Positions 1 to 6,052 of a DNA stretch of 15,849 nt are shown one piece after another (position 1 is the first letter of the stretch; each line of letters starts with the position of its first letter). Source of the DNA: Gammaproteobacteria bacterium (GTDB lineage Bacteria; Pseudomonadota; Gammaproteobacteria; Arenicellales; JAOTYS01); assembly GCA_029861795.1 (NCBI GenBank), contig JAOTYS010000055.1, forward strand, positions 1 to 15,849, written 5' to 3'. Under the pieces are notes generated by a model, which was not told the DNA's origin, ran no database searches, and saw only the letters and a list, made by a program, of their open reading frames with translations. The position numbers and the translations under genes are program-made.

Positions 1-1161
1 CTCTTCTCGCTCTGATTTGTTCAGGCGCGTAAGTATCGCAAACGCGGCCGCGACCTTTAGCGCATGCGGATCAAGGTGTACATCTTTAAAGGTGGTCGCT
101 GTTGAAACCAGCTTGTCGTAGATTCGCGCTTCTTCCAAATAAGATAACGTATACGGAATCTGGACGATGACCATACGGTCCAGCAGCGCCTCATTTTCCT
201 TCTCCTGTCGGAACCTATGGAACTCGGCGAGGTTGGTGTGTGCCAGTATGGTTTCATCCAAATAAATAAGCGGAAAGCGCGAAACCTTGACGTTTTTCTC
301 TTGGGTTAGGGTCAATAACAGGTAAAGAAACTCTCTTTTTACCTTCAAGATCTCGATCATTTCGAGCAGCCCGCGACTGGCGGAATACACAGCGCCCGAC
401 CAGGACCAAGCGCGAGGATCACCTTCGTCTCCGATTTCCGCGACTTTAGATAGATCGACAGAACCAACCAGGTCGGCGATATCGGCGGTACTCGGGTCAT
501 GGGGTGCGTAGGTACCTACACCACACCGACCTGCTTCGGAAATGAATATTCGCTTTACCGGGAATTTCAGGAAGTCCCCCTCAAACTCCTCCTCTAGACG
601 CGTACGACAGTAAGGACAGATCTCGCCCTTGATCTCCACGCCGTAGGTATCACGGAAGTCGGCGCGTAAAGTATGTGGCACGAGGTGCAACGGAGACTCG
701 TGCACTGGACAGCCATCAACGGCATAGAGGGCACCTTCTTCGGTCTGGCTGTATTCCTCTAAGGCACGTTTGAGCAGAATGACTAGAGTGGACTTGCCAC
801 CAGAAGGAGGACCTAGCAAGAGCAGTAGGCGCCGGCCGACGTCCGAACCGGCGCTGGCCGCCTTAAAATACTGGACAACCCGGCTCAGGGCTGAATCTAT
901 ACCGAAGAGCTCATGGGTGAATAATGCATTTGCACCATCTTTGTCTTCCTGTTTGCCTTCTTTGTCGCAGTACCAACGCAACATGTCCCAAACATACTCG
1001 TGGCTGCTGCGACTGAGCGACCTGGGCGTGTTAGGCAGAATCTGTTCCACAAATTCGCCAAAATTTCCCGACCAGTGTGCGGCACGATGCTGCTGAGTAA
1101 ATGCCGTTAGAGATCTTATGAACTCGTCTTGCTGCTGCTCATTTATGCGCTCTTCTGACAT
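1..1161 (-). CDS. prkA: PrkA-family serine protein kinase, N-terminal 387 residues (runs off the window)
   Basis: The frame is open from an ATG at 1161-1159 to the left edge (exactly 387 codons), so the 3' part is missing; the family is usually about 640 residues. What is present is the AAA-type domain: Walker A GPPSGGKST at residues 117-125, CPYC at 182-185, the stretch GVGTYAPHDPSTADIADLVG near 214-233 that is typical of PrkA, then DPRAW and ASRGLLEMIEILK, and LDETILAHTN at 301-310. The C-terminal kinase-like domain would lie outside the window. A GGAG eight bases before the ATG supports the start. In other proteobacteria PrkA (YeaG) is a cytoplasmic stress and nitrogen-starvation kinase encoded with a YeaH/DUF444 protein and SpoVR; those partners would be expected beyond the left edge. 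It lies downstream of the transporter gene on the same strand, but the long gap suggests its own promoter. Confidence 0.93.
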   Translation of the reverse strand, partial: MSEERINEQQQDEFIRSLTAFTQQHRAAHWSGNFGEFVEQILPNTPRSLSRSSHEYVWDMLRWYCDKEGKQEDKDGANALFTHELFGIDSALSRVVQYFKAASAGSDVGRRLLLLLGPPSGGKSTLVILLKRALEEYSQTEEGALYAVDGCPVHESPLHLVPHTLRADFRDTYGVEIKGEICPYCRTRLEEEFEGDFLKFPVKRIFISEAGRCGVGTYAPHDPSTADIADLVGSVDLSKVAEIGDEGDPRAWSWSGAVYSASRGLLEMIEILKVKREFLYLLLTLTQEKNVKVSRFPLIYLDETILAHTNLAEFHRFRQEKENEALLDRMVIVQIPYTLSYLEEARIYDKLVSTATTFKDVHLDPHALKVAAAFAILTRLNKSEREE

Positions 1162-1283
1162 GACATCATTCTCCATCAATTAGACAGAACGACGATTTCG
1201 GCGATCCAGCGCTCAGCTTTCTATCTCTGTATTTTTTTCTCCTGTTACCAGTTTAGATGTTTTTCCAACCTTAATCGTTCAAT

Positions 1284-1289
1284 ATTATA
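1284..1289 (-). promoter_or_regulatory. Candidate -10 element for prkA
   Basis: On the minus strand this reads TATAAT, a perfect sigma-70 -10, inside the A+T-rich part of the prkA leader and about 120 bases before the prkA start. The hexamer 17 bases upstream (CACAAC) is a poor -35, so the site would need an activator or another sigma factor. In an A+T-rich stretch a chance match is quite possible. Confidence 0.3.
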
Positions 1290-1492
1290 AATTGACACAT
1301 TTCGGTTGTGGTGTCGATTAAACTTTCTTAACTTTAAGATTGACATTTGTCGTGAACGTTATCCCGGCTCCTTGTCTAATATCTTATATATAAACGCTTT
1401 TCAGCATTTAGCTCGTTGTATCAGTTACATCTAGCTATTTGATGCCTAGCGCGTGTGGTCTGAAGAGCCGGAGCAAACCCGCTAGATTGTGT

Positions 1493-1510
1493 CGTGCCAT
1501 AGATGGCACG
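1493..1510. repeat. Perfect 8-bp inverted repeat, possible operator
   Basis: The arms CGTGCCAT (1493-1500) and ATGGCACG (1503-1510) are exact reverse complements separated by two bases. The loop is too short for a good RNA hairpin and no T-run follows, so a dimeric protein binding site is more likely than a terminator. It lies between the transporter stop and the prkA leader, about 330 bases upstream of the prkA start. No other copy was seen in the window. Confidence 0.4.
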
Positions 1511-1600
1511 GTGTCTATGTTACTGCTAACGCTCGGCATTCATCGGTGTCAGCGGATGCGGGGGCTGCACTGGCGCGTAACTTCGGTGGTTGACTGATTA

Positions 1601-2518
1601 CTATGGCTCCGCGGGGCTATCGACACCAATGACCGCAGTCGACCGTTGCTGTAGCACCTCGATCAGTGCGGCGCCGACGATAAGTATTGTGCCGATCAGT
1701 TCGCGTGCACCAAAGGGCTCTTCCGTGAGCAGCGCAGCCGACGCAATACCAACCACTGCGTCCGCCATTAGCAATAGACCCACCCGACCTGGACTCAAAC
1801 GAGCCGTACCCCAAAAGACGATCAGCATTGAGGGCACTACCAGCACAGCGGTCATCAGCAACAGCCAAGGCATGACCACTTTGAGCGTCGCCGCTTCGGG
1901 GACGCTGCCAACGGATTCAATGGGTAACAACGCCACAGCGGCCACCACTGCACCCACGAAGTAGGCGAAGGTAGATTCGACAAAACCAGTCCCTTGAGTG
2001 CCATAAATACGCACCGAACCATAGGCCCAGGTAACCCCCGACATTAGGGCGAGCCAATCCCCAATGTTCTGTGGCCATGGAAATCCGTGTTCGTAACCCA
2101 AGATCACTAACAGGCCGGCGACGCCCATCGCAAGTGCAACACCACGCCATTTGGTAATCTTTTCGCCTAGCAACAGACAGCCCAGCAACGTGCCCCAAAT
2201 GGGCGTGAGATAAAACAGCAACAACGCCCTCACTACTTCAGTGAGCACTAATGCAGTGGCGTAGAGACTGAACGCTGAGCCGGTCAGCATCCCGGTGATC
2301 AACATGGAGAAGCCGCCTTCCACGAACCGCTGCCACCGAATGACCACAGCGGGGAGAAAAATAACGATGGCGGTCACATAAATGGCAATCGCGGTCCACG
2401 CGGGCTGTAGGCCAGCCTCATTAAAACCGCGCATCGGTAGCCAGAACAACCCCCAGGCCGCACCAGCAATTGCGACCCCGAGGCTGGGAAGCAGATCCTC
2501 GCGGCGTCTGGTTACCAC
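1601..2518 (-). CDS. EamA/DMT-family membrane transporter
   Basis: This 305-residue integral membrane protein has about ten hydrophobic segments in two halves, the layout of the drug/metabolite transporter superfamily. Segments fall near residues 13-29, 40-60, 72-92, 95-117, 126-141, 153-168, 184-200, 214-236, 245-264 and 272-289. The first half ends with YLTPIWGTLLGCLLLGEKI (103-121) and the second with DAVVGIASAALLTEEPF (253-269), the two repeat signatures of EamA domains. Such proteins usually export amino acids or metabolites across the inner membrane; the substrate cannot be read from sequence. The start is GTG with only a weak ribosome site. It follows the BetI-like regulator on the same strand after 73 bases, so the two are probably cotranscribed and the transporter may belong to the same regulon, but that link is inferred. 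Confidence 0.85.
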   Translation of the reverse strand: MVTRRREDLLPSLGVAIAGAAWGLFWLPMRGFNEAGLQPAWTAIAIYVTAIVIFLPAVVIRWQRFVEGGFSMLITGMLTGSAFSLYATALVLTEVVRALLLFYLTPIWGTLLGCLLLGEKITKWRGVALAMGVAGLLVILGYEHGFPWPQNIGDWLALMSGVTWAYGSVRIYGTQGTGFVESTFAYFVGAVVAAVALLPIESVGSVPEAATLKVVMPWLLLMTAVLVVPSMLIVFWGTARLSPGRVGLLLMADAVVGIASAALLTEEPFGARELIGTILIVGAALIEVLQQRSTAVIGVDSPAEP

Positions 2519-2591
2519 AATTTCTTACAGCGCAGGCCGGCCACAAAGAATCGTTATTCGAATTATCTCAAACGCAGCCCGGATGTTATGG

Positions 2592-3185
2592 CTAAGCCTC
2601 CGGGTTTGATGTCTCCGGCACATGCTGATCCAGATAATCTCGCATCTGCTTCAGTGCCTGCTGACGGCTGAATGCTTCGTCTTTAAGACCTCGACGTAGC
2701 CAAAAACCATCGATGAGAACACTGATTGTTCCGGCGACGGCAATCGCCTTTTCTAGAGGCAATAGTTGACGAAGGCAATGCATTAGGTTGGAGTGCATAC
2801 GGCGCTGCAGTACTCGCTGGATGCGGGCGAATTGAGGATTGACTGGCACTTCTGCGCAAAACGACAGCCATGCGTGAGCGATCTCTGGGGTAAAAGTATC
2901 CGGTGCGAAGTTACCTTCGATGATTGCGTATAGCCGCTCGCGAGGTGTGGTGGCTTTGCGCAGCAATGCGATGACTTCCTTGCTTAGCTTGGCGCCGGTG
3001 CGTCGCATGGTTGCCTCTAGCAACTCCGCCTTGTTCTTGAAATAGTGATGAACAATACCCGGTGACATTCCGGCCTGGGCACCCACCCGAGCGATGGTAG
3101 TGCCGCGCAAGCCGTGCTGTTGCAGCGTAAGAAATGCGGCTTCGGTCAAATCTTGGCGGCGAATATCTCCGATTCTTGTAGGCAC
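2592..3185 (-). CDS. betI: BetI-like TetR-family transcriptional repressor
   Basis: The protein has 197 residues, the usual BetI length. An N-terminal helix-turn-helix spans about residues 29-50 (TTIARVGAQAGMSPGIVHHY then F), and the following NKAELLEATMRRT matches the BetI pattern (compare E. coli DKNGLLEATMRD). The ligand domain keeps BetI-like stretches: EGNFAPDTFTPEIAHAWLSF, RRMHSNL and ISVLIDGFWLRRGL. E. coli BetI represses choline uptake and oxidation genes and is released by choline. The GTG start is supported by AGGA five bases upstream. It is divergent from a Rieske oxygenase gene, and a BetI-like dyad lies between them. There is no betA, betB or betT in the window, which is unusual. 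It may respond to choline, glycine betaine or another quaternary amine. The family assignment is firm; the effector and targets are inferred. Confidence 0.85.
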   Translation of the reverse strand: MPTRIGDIRRQDLTEAAFLTLQQHGLRGTTIARVGAQAGMSPGIVHHYFKNKAELLEATMRRTGAKLSKEVIALLRKATTPRERLYAIIEGNFAPDTFTPEIAHAWLSFCAEVPVNPQFARIQRVLQRRMHSNLMHCLRQLLPLEKAIAVAGTISVLIDGFWLRRGLKDEAFSRQQALKQMRDYLDQHVPETSNPEA

Positions 3186-3216
3186 TGCGTTCCTATCTCC
3201 AGGGATTTAACGCAAT

Positions 3217-3245
3217 GTATCAGGTTCACCTATGAATTTGAACAA
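3217..3245 (-). promoter_or_regulatory. Candidate promoter of the betI-transporter unit
   Basis: On the minus strand TTGTTC (3245-3240) is followed by a 17-base spacer and TGATAC (3222-3217), a fair sigma-70 match. It lies about 30 bases before the GTG of betI. The BetI-like dyad at 3257-3274 would sit just upstream of this -35, so binding there could also affect betI itself. No experimental support. Confidence 0.4.
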
Positions 3246-3256
3246 GGGATAAATAA

Positions 3257-3274
3257 ATTGGTTGACTGACCAAT
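3257..3274. promoter_or_regulatory. BetI-like operator, copy 1
   Basis: ATTGGTTGACTGACCAAT is a dyad with arms ATTGGT and ACCAAT around six bases. It lies in the gap between the BetI-like gene and the first Rieske gene and covers the -35 of the latter. It differs from copy 2 (5967-5984) at only positions 11 and 13. The inner 14-mer follows the ATTG-N6-CAAT pattern of the E. coli bet operator as I recall it, with G for the first A. Binding here would be expected to block the oxygenase promoter. Confidence 0.72.
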
Positions 3275-3290
3275 AATAGATAATCATAAT
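3262..3290 (+). promoter_or_regulatory. Promoter of the first Rieske oxygenase gene
   Basis: TTGACT (3262-3267), a 17-base spacer and CATAAT (3285-3290) form a good sigma-70 promoter whose -35 lies inside the BetI-like dyad. Transcription would begin near 3297 and leave a leader of about 77 bases. The same hexamers and the same spacing recur before the second Rieske gene, which strengthens both calls. Confidence 0.65.
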
Positions 3291-3373
3291 CATCTTGCGA
3301 GTCTGTGGGCGGAATTGTTTTTGGCTTTGTTCACCTCCCACAATATCCCTATTGCCGTAACGGAGCGATGGTC

Positions 3374-4504
3374 ATGACAACACAATCCTCTGCACTACCC
3401 AGCCAAACAGAGTTACCTGTAGATGCCGATCCGGCCAGGGCCTATACCTTGCCGGCGCGCTATTATCTCGATGCGGACATCTACCAGCGGGAGAAGCAGG
3501 CGATTTTCTACCGTAACTGGCACTACATCAGCCATGTGTCTGCGCTTAAAAAGGTGGGCGACTACGCTACCTTGAAAATCGCTGACGAGAATGTGTTTGT
3601 GATCCGCAGCGCAGATGGCGAGCTTAGAGGTTTTTATAATATCTGCCGCCATCGCGCCCATGAATTACTGCAAGGAAGCGGTAATGTTGAGACGATCGTA
3701 TGCCCCTATCATGCGTGGTCCTATCATACCGATGGTCAACTTCGTTTCGCCCGCCATTCGGATCAAGTCAAGAATTTTAATAGGGATGAGTTCTGTCTGC
3801 GATCCGTCGCAGTAGAAGTATTCTGCGAAATGGTGTTCGTCAACCTCGATCCTGCGGCTCAATCGCTGAGCACTTTGGTCCCCGATCTGGAACAGGACTT
3901 ACGTCAGCATATTCCTTGGCTTGACCAAGTGAGGCCGGTCGAAACCATTGCATTCGGCGGTTTTCAGATCGAGGCAGGTTGGAAGGTGGTGGTCGACAAT
4001 TTCGTAGAATGCTACCACTGCTCCAAGGCACACCCGGCGTTTGCAGATATGATCGAGATGTCGACCTACCGCATGGACACATTCGGTCTATGGTCGCGGC
4101 AGTTGGGTCCGGACACCAGAGCACAGAACAACGCCTACGATTTCGATGCTAACACGCCGGCGCGCTCCGCATTGTTTTGGTATTTGTGGCCAACCACGAC
4201 TATCAATGTATTGCCGGGCAAGCCGTCGATAGTAGTGATGTCGGTATTGCCGACGGGGCTCGAGACCTCCTCCTTTATCGGTCACCGATATGCCTTAGAC
4301 GATAGCGATGACGTAGCGCGCATGGACTATCTCAATAACATATTAGGCATGGAGGATAAGGGACTGTGTGAATCGGTCCAACGAGGACTTAAGTCGCAAT
4401 CTTATGATCAAGGTCGCTTTATGGTAGACCGTGACCGAGGTGGTACCGCAGAGCATGCGGTACATCACTTTCATCGCCTAGTCTTGCAGGCGCTTGAGGA
4501 ATAA
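3374..4504 (+). CDS. Rieske oxygenase alpha subunit, quaternary-amine type (GbcA/CntA-like), paralog A
   Basis: The product has 376 residues from ATG 3374. Its Rieske [2Fe-2S] ligands are C91, H93, C110 and H113 (CRH and CPYH). The mononuclear iron triad is H215, H220 and D328, in NFVECYHCSKAHPAF and MEDKGLCESVQRGL. The residue linking the two centres is Glu (E212) where most ring-hydroxylating oxygenases have Asp; this is a mark of carnitine oxygenase CntA/YeaW and its betaine-acting relatives. The likely reaction is O2-dependent N-demethylation or C-N cleavage of a quaternary amine, with electrons from a separate reductase not present here. I chose ATG 3374 because GGAG lies eight bases upstream and it gives MT- like paralog B; GTG 3305 and ATG 3368 are also in frame. 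A BetI-like dyad overlaps its promoter. The exact substrate is unknown. Confidence 0.87.
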   Translation: MTTQSSALPSQTELPVDADPARAYTLPARYYLDADIYQREKQAIFYRNWHYISHVSALKKVGDYATLKIADENVFVIRSADGELRGFYNICRHRAHELLQGSGNVETIVCPYHAWSYHTDGQLRFARHSDQVKNFNRDEFCLRSVAVEVFCEMVFVNLDPAAQSLSTLVPDLEQDLRQHIPWLDQVRPVETIAFGGFQIEAGWKVVVDNFVECYHCSKAHPAFADMIEMSTYRMDTFGLWSRQLGPDTRAQNNAYDFDANTPARSALFWYLWPTTTINVLPGKPSIVVMSVLPTGLETSSFIGHRYALDDSDDVARMDYLNNILGMEDKGLCESVQRGLKSQSYDQGRFMVDRDRGGTAEHAVHHFHRLVLQALEE

Positions 4505-4530
4505 GGAGGTGCGGCTAACAAGCCCTATTC

Positions 4531-4547
4531 TCGGGGTAACTACCCGA
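4531..4547 (+). terminator. Small stem-loop after the first Rieske gene, weak terminator candidate
   Basis: TCGGG and CCCGA can pair around a short loop within 4531-4547, 27 bases after the stop codon. No T-run follows, so intrinsic termination is doubtful. The rest of the 238-base gap before pilU (4505-4742) shows no gene and no convincing promoter, though pilU presumably has one there. Confidence 0.2.
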
Positions 4548-4742
4548 TCCAGCCCAGGAACCCAGCAAGCACAAACTCCGAATTGTCGGTTCAGATCACG
4601 TCGGTAACCGCCTAACAGTGGCTTCCGTGACGATCCGTTTCTATGGCCTATACTAGTTGAATCATGCGATCGACGTAGCCTGTTCAGGCCGCTCGGATTC
4701 TGTTTTCTCCCGGGCACACTAGATGCATTCACGGAGGCGTTT

Positions 4743-5921
4743 GTGCAGTTCAAAGATTATCTGAAGGTCGTGGTTTTGAAAGACGCATCGGACTTGTATC
4801 TCTCCACCGGCGCTCCCCCGAGCGTAAAGATTCAAGGTCGACTGCTACCCATTGAAAAAGAAGCTTTTAAGCCTGGTCAGGTCAGGGACATCGCATATGC
4901 GGTCATGGATGCGGAGCAACGGGCGGAGTTTGAGAGTAAGCCGGAAATGAACCTTGCTATCTCGGAACCAGGCGTCGGCCGATTCCGCGTGAACATCTTT
5001 AAGCAGCGTAACGAGTTCGCCATGGTGGTGCGTAACATCAAGATAGATATACCTGATACCGTATCTCTGGGGCTGCCGGATATCCTAAAAAAAGTAATCA
5101 TGACGAAGCGAGGATTGATCTTGTTCGTGGGGGCGACGGGGTCCGGTAAGTCAACATCATTGGCTTCATTGATAGACTACCGTAATACACACAGTGCCGG
5201 ACACATCATAACCATCGAAGATCCCATCGAGTTTGTGCACCCCCATAAGAAGTCCATCGTGAACCAACGCGAAGTGGGAATGGATACCGACTGCTATGAG
5301 GACGCTCTTAAGAACACGCTGAGGCAAGCACCAGATGTCATTCTCATCGGTGAGATTCGGGATCGAGAGACGATGGAGCATGCCATTGCGTTTGCAGAAA
5401 CTGGGCATCTGGCGATTTCTACGCTGCACAGCAACAATGCTAACCAGGCGTTGGATCGAATCATCAACTTCTTCCCCGCGGATCGCCGCCATCAACTGCT
5501 GGTGGACTTGTCGCTTAATCTACAGGCTTTCGTATCCCAGCGGTTGGTTGCGACACAAGACGGTAAGCGTACTGCAGCCATTGAAGTCTTGCTGGGCACG
5601 CCACGGGTGCGCGATCTGGTTCGCAGGGGCGAGATATCGGAAATCAGAGAGGTGATGGACAAATCTGAGAACCTGGGCATGCAGACCTTTGATAGCGCAG
5701 TATTCAATCTTTATAAGGCCGGTCACATCTCGTTGGACGAGGCGATGCGAAACGCTGATTCGCAGAACAACCTCAGAGTAAAAGTGGGAATGTTGGAAGG
5801 TGAAGCAGCGGCCGAAAAGTCGGCTTTGGGTGGACTGGCGATACTGGGCGAAAAGGAATCGAATCCTGATGGCCCCGCAGATTTTTCCAGGCCAGAGGAA
5901 GAGCCAAGCACCGCGGCATAG
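4743..5921 (+). CDS. pilU: PilU-type type IV pilus retraction ATPase
   Basis: This 392-residue cytoplasmic hexameric ATPase helps PilT depolymerise type IV pili at the inner-membrane machine and powers twitching. Visible motifs in order are an N-terminal PAS-like region with SDLYLSTGAPPSVKI (16-30), Walker A GATGSGKST (130-138), Asp box TIEDPIE (157-163), Walker B DVILIGEIRD (198-207, catalytic E204) and His box STLHSNNA (226-233). ALKNTLRQAPDVILIGEIR, NQALDRIINFFPADRRHQ, LGMQTFDSAVFNLY and the acidic tail after residue 350 are closer to PilU than to PilT as I recall those families. The GTG start has GGAGG five bases upstream. PilU is usually encoded beside PilT; here it stands alone between two Rieske oxygenase genes with gaps of 238 and 131 bases, so a functional tie to them is unlikely. 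Confidence 0.92.
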   Translation: MQFKDYLKVVVLKDASDLYLSTGAPPSVKIQGRLLPIEKEAFKPGQVRDIAYAVMDAEQRAEFESKPEMNLAISEPGVGRFRVNIFKQRNEFAMVVRNIKIDIPDTVSLGLPDILKKVIMTKRGLILFVGATGSGKSTSLASLIDYRNTHSAGHIITIEDPIEFVHPHKKSIVNQREVGMDTDCYEDALKNTLRQAPDVILIGEIRDRETMEHAIAFAETGHLAISTLHSNNANQALDRIINFFPADRRHQLLVDLSLNLQAFVSQRLVATQDGKRTAAIEVLLGTPRVRDLVRRGEISEIREVMDKSENLGMQTFDSAVFNLYKAGHISLDEAMRNADSQNNLRVKVGMLEGEAAAEKSALGGLAILGEKESNPDGPADFSRPEEEPSTAA

Positions 5922-5966
5922 CGGACCACAACTCGCCGTCTGCTGATTTGAACGGCTACCAAGTAT

Positions 5967-5984
5967 ATTGGTTGACCGTCCAAT
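5967..5984. promoter_or_regulatory. BetI-like operator, copy 2
   Basis: ATTGGTTGACCGTCCAAT lies upstream of the second Rieske gene and covers its -35. Sixteen of 18 positions equal copy 1. The inner GTTGACCGTCCAAT differs at two positions from ATTGAACGTCCAAT, which I recall as the core of the E. coli BetI site. Its recurrence at the same place in a second promoter is the main reason to believe in a shared regulator. Confidence 0.72.
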
Positions 5985-6000
5985 CGCCAGTGTTCATAAT
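5972..6000 (+). promoter_or_regulatory. Promoter of the second Rieske oxygenase gene
   Basis: TTGACC (5972-5977), a 17-base spacer and CATAAT (5995-6000) repeat the arrangement found before paralog A. A start near 6007 would give a leader of about 46 bases. The promoter lies in the gap after pilU, so paralog B is probably expressed separately from pilU. Confidence 0.65.
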
Positions 6001-6052
6001 CCTGTTATTCCCTTCACCCCAGGGTGCGATCATTTCCCGTGGGAGGTAACAC

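Larger units (their letters stand above)
1162..1600. other. Noncoding leader region upstream of prkA
   Basis: This 439-base stretch lies between the transporter stop and the prkA start and has no credible gene. Its middle (about 1225-1440) is clearly richer in A and T than the flanks, as expected of a promoter region. It holds a TATAAT on the minus strand and an 8-bp inverted repeat, listed separately. There is no tRNA fold and no obvious terminator with a T-run. The length would allow a long 5' leader or a small RNA, but I see nothing specific for either. Confidence 0.6.

Noticed and set aside
1290..1350. Two plus-strand TTGACA hexamers (near 1292 and 1340)
   Set aside because: There is no plus-strand gene downstream before 3374 and no good -10 at the proper distance; they are likely chance matches in A+T-rich DNA.
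1493..1509. TGGCACG on the minus strand at the inverted repeat, resembling the -24 half of a sigma-54 promoter for prkA
   Set aside because: The -12 TTGC element is missing at the required distance (AATC is there instead), so the match is only to half of the promoter.
1601..1964. Plus-strand open frame of 124 codons opposite the transporter
   Set aside because: It is antisense to the well-supported EamA protein and is low in complexity (Ser, Thr, Ala), as expected of a shadow.
3305..3373. In-frame GTG that would lengthen the first Rieske oxygenase by 23 residues
   Set aside because: The added residues are unlike the paralog, a ribosome site fits ATG 3374, and GTG 3305 would lie almost at the predicted transcription start with no ribosome site.
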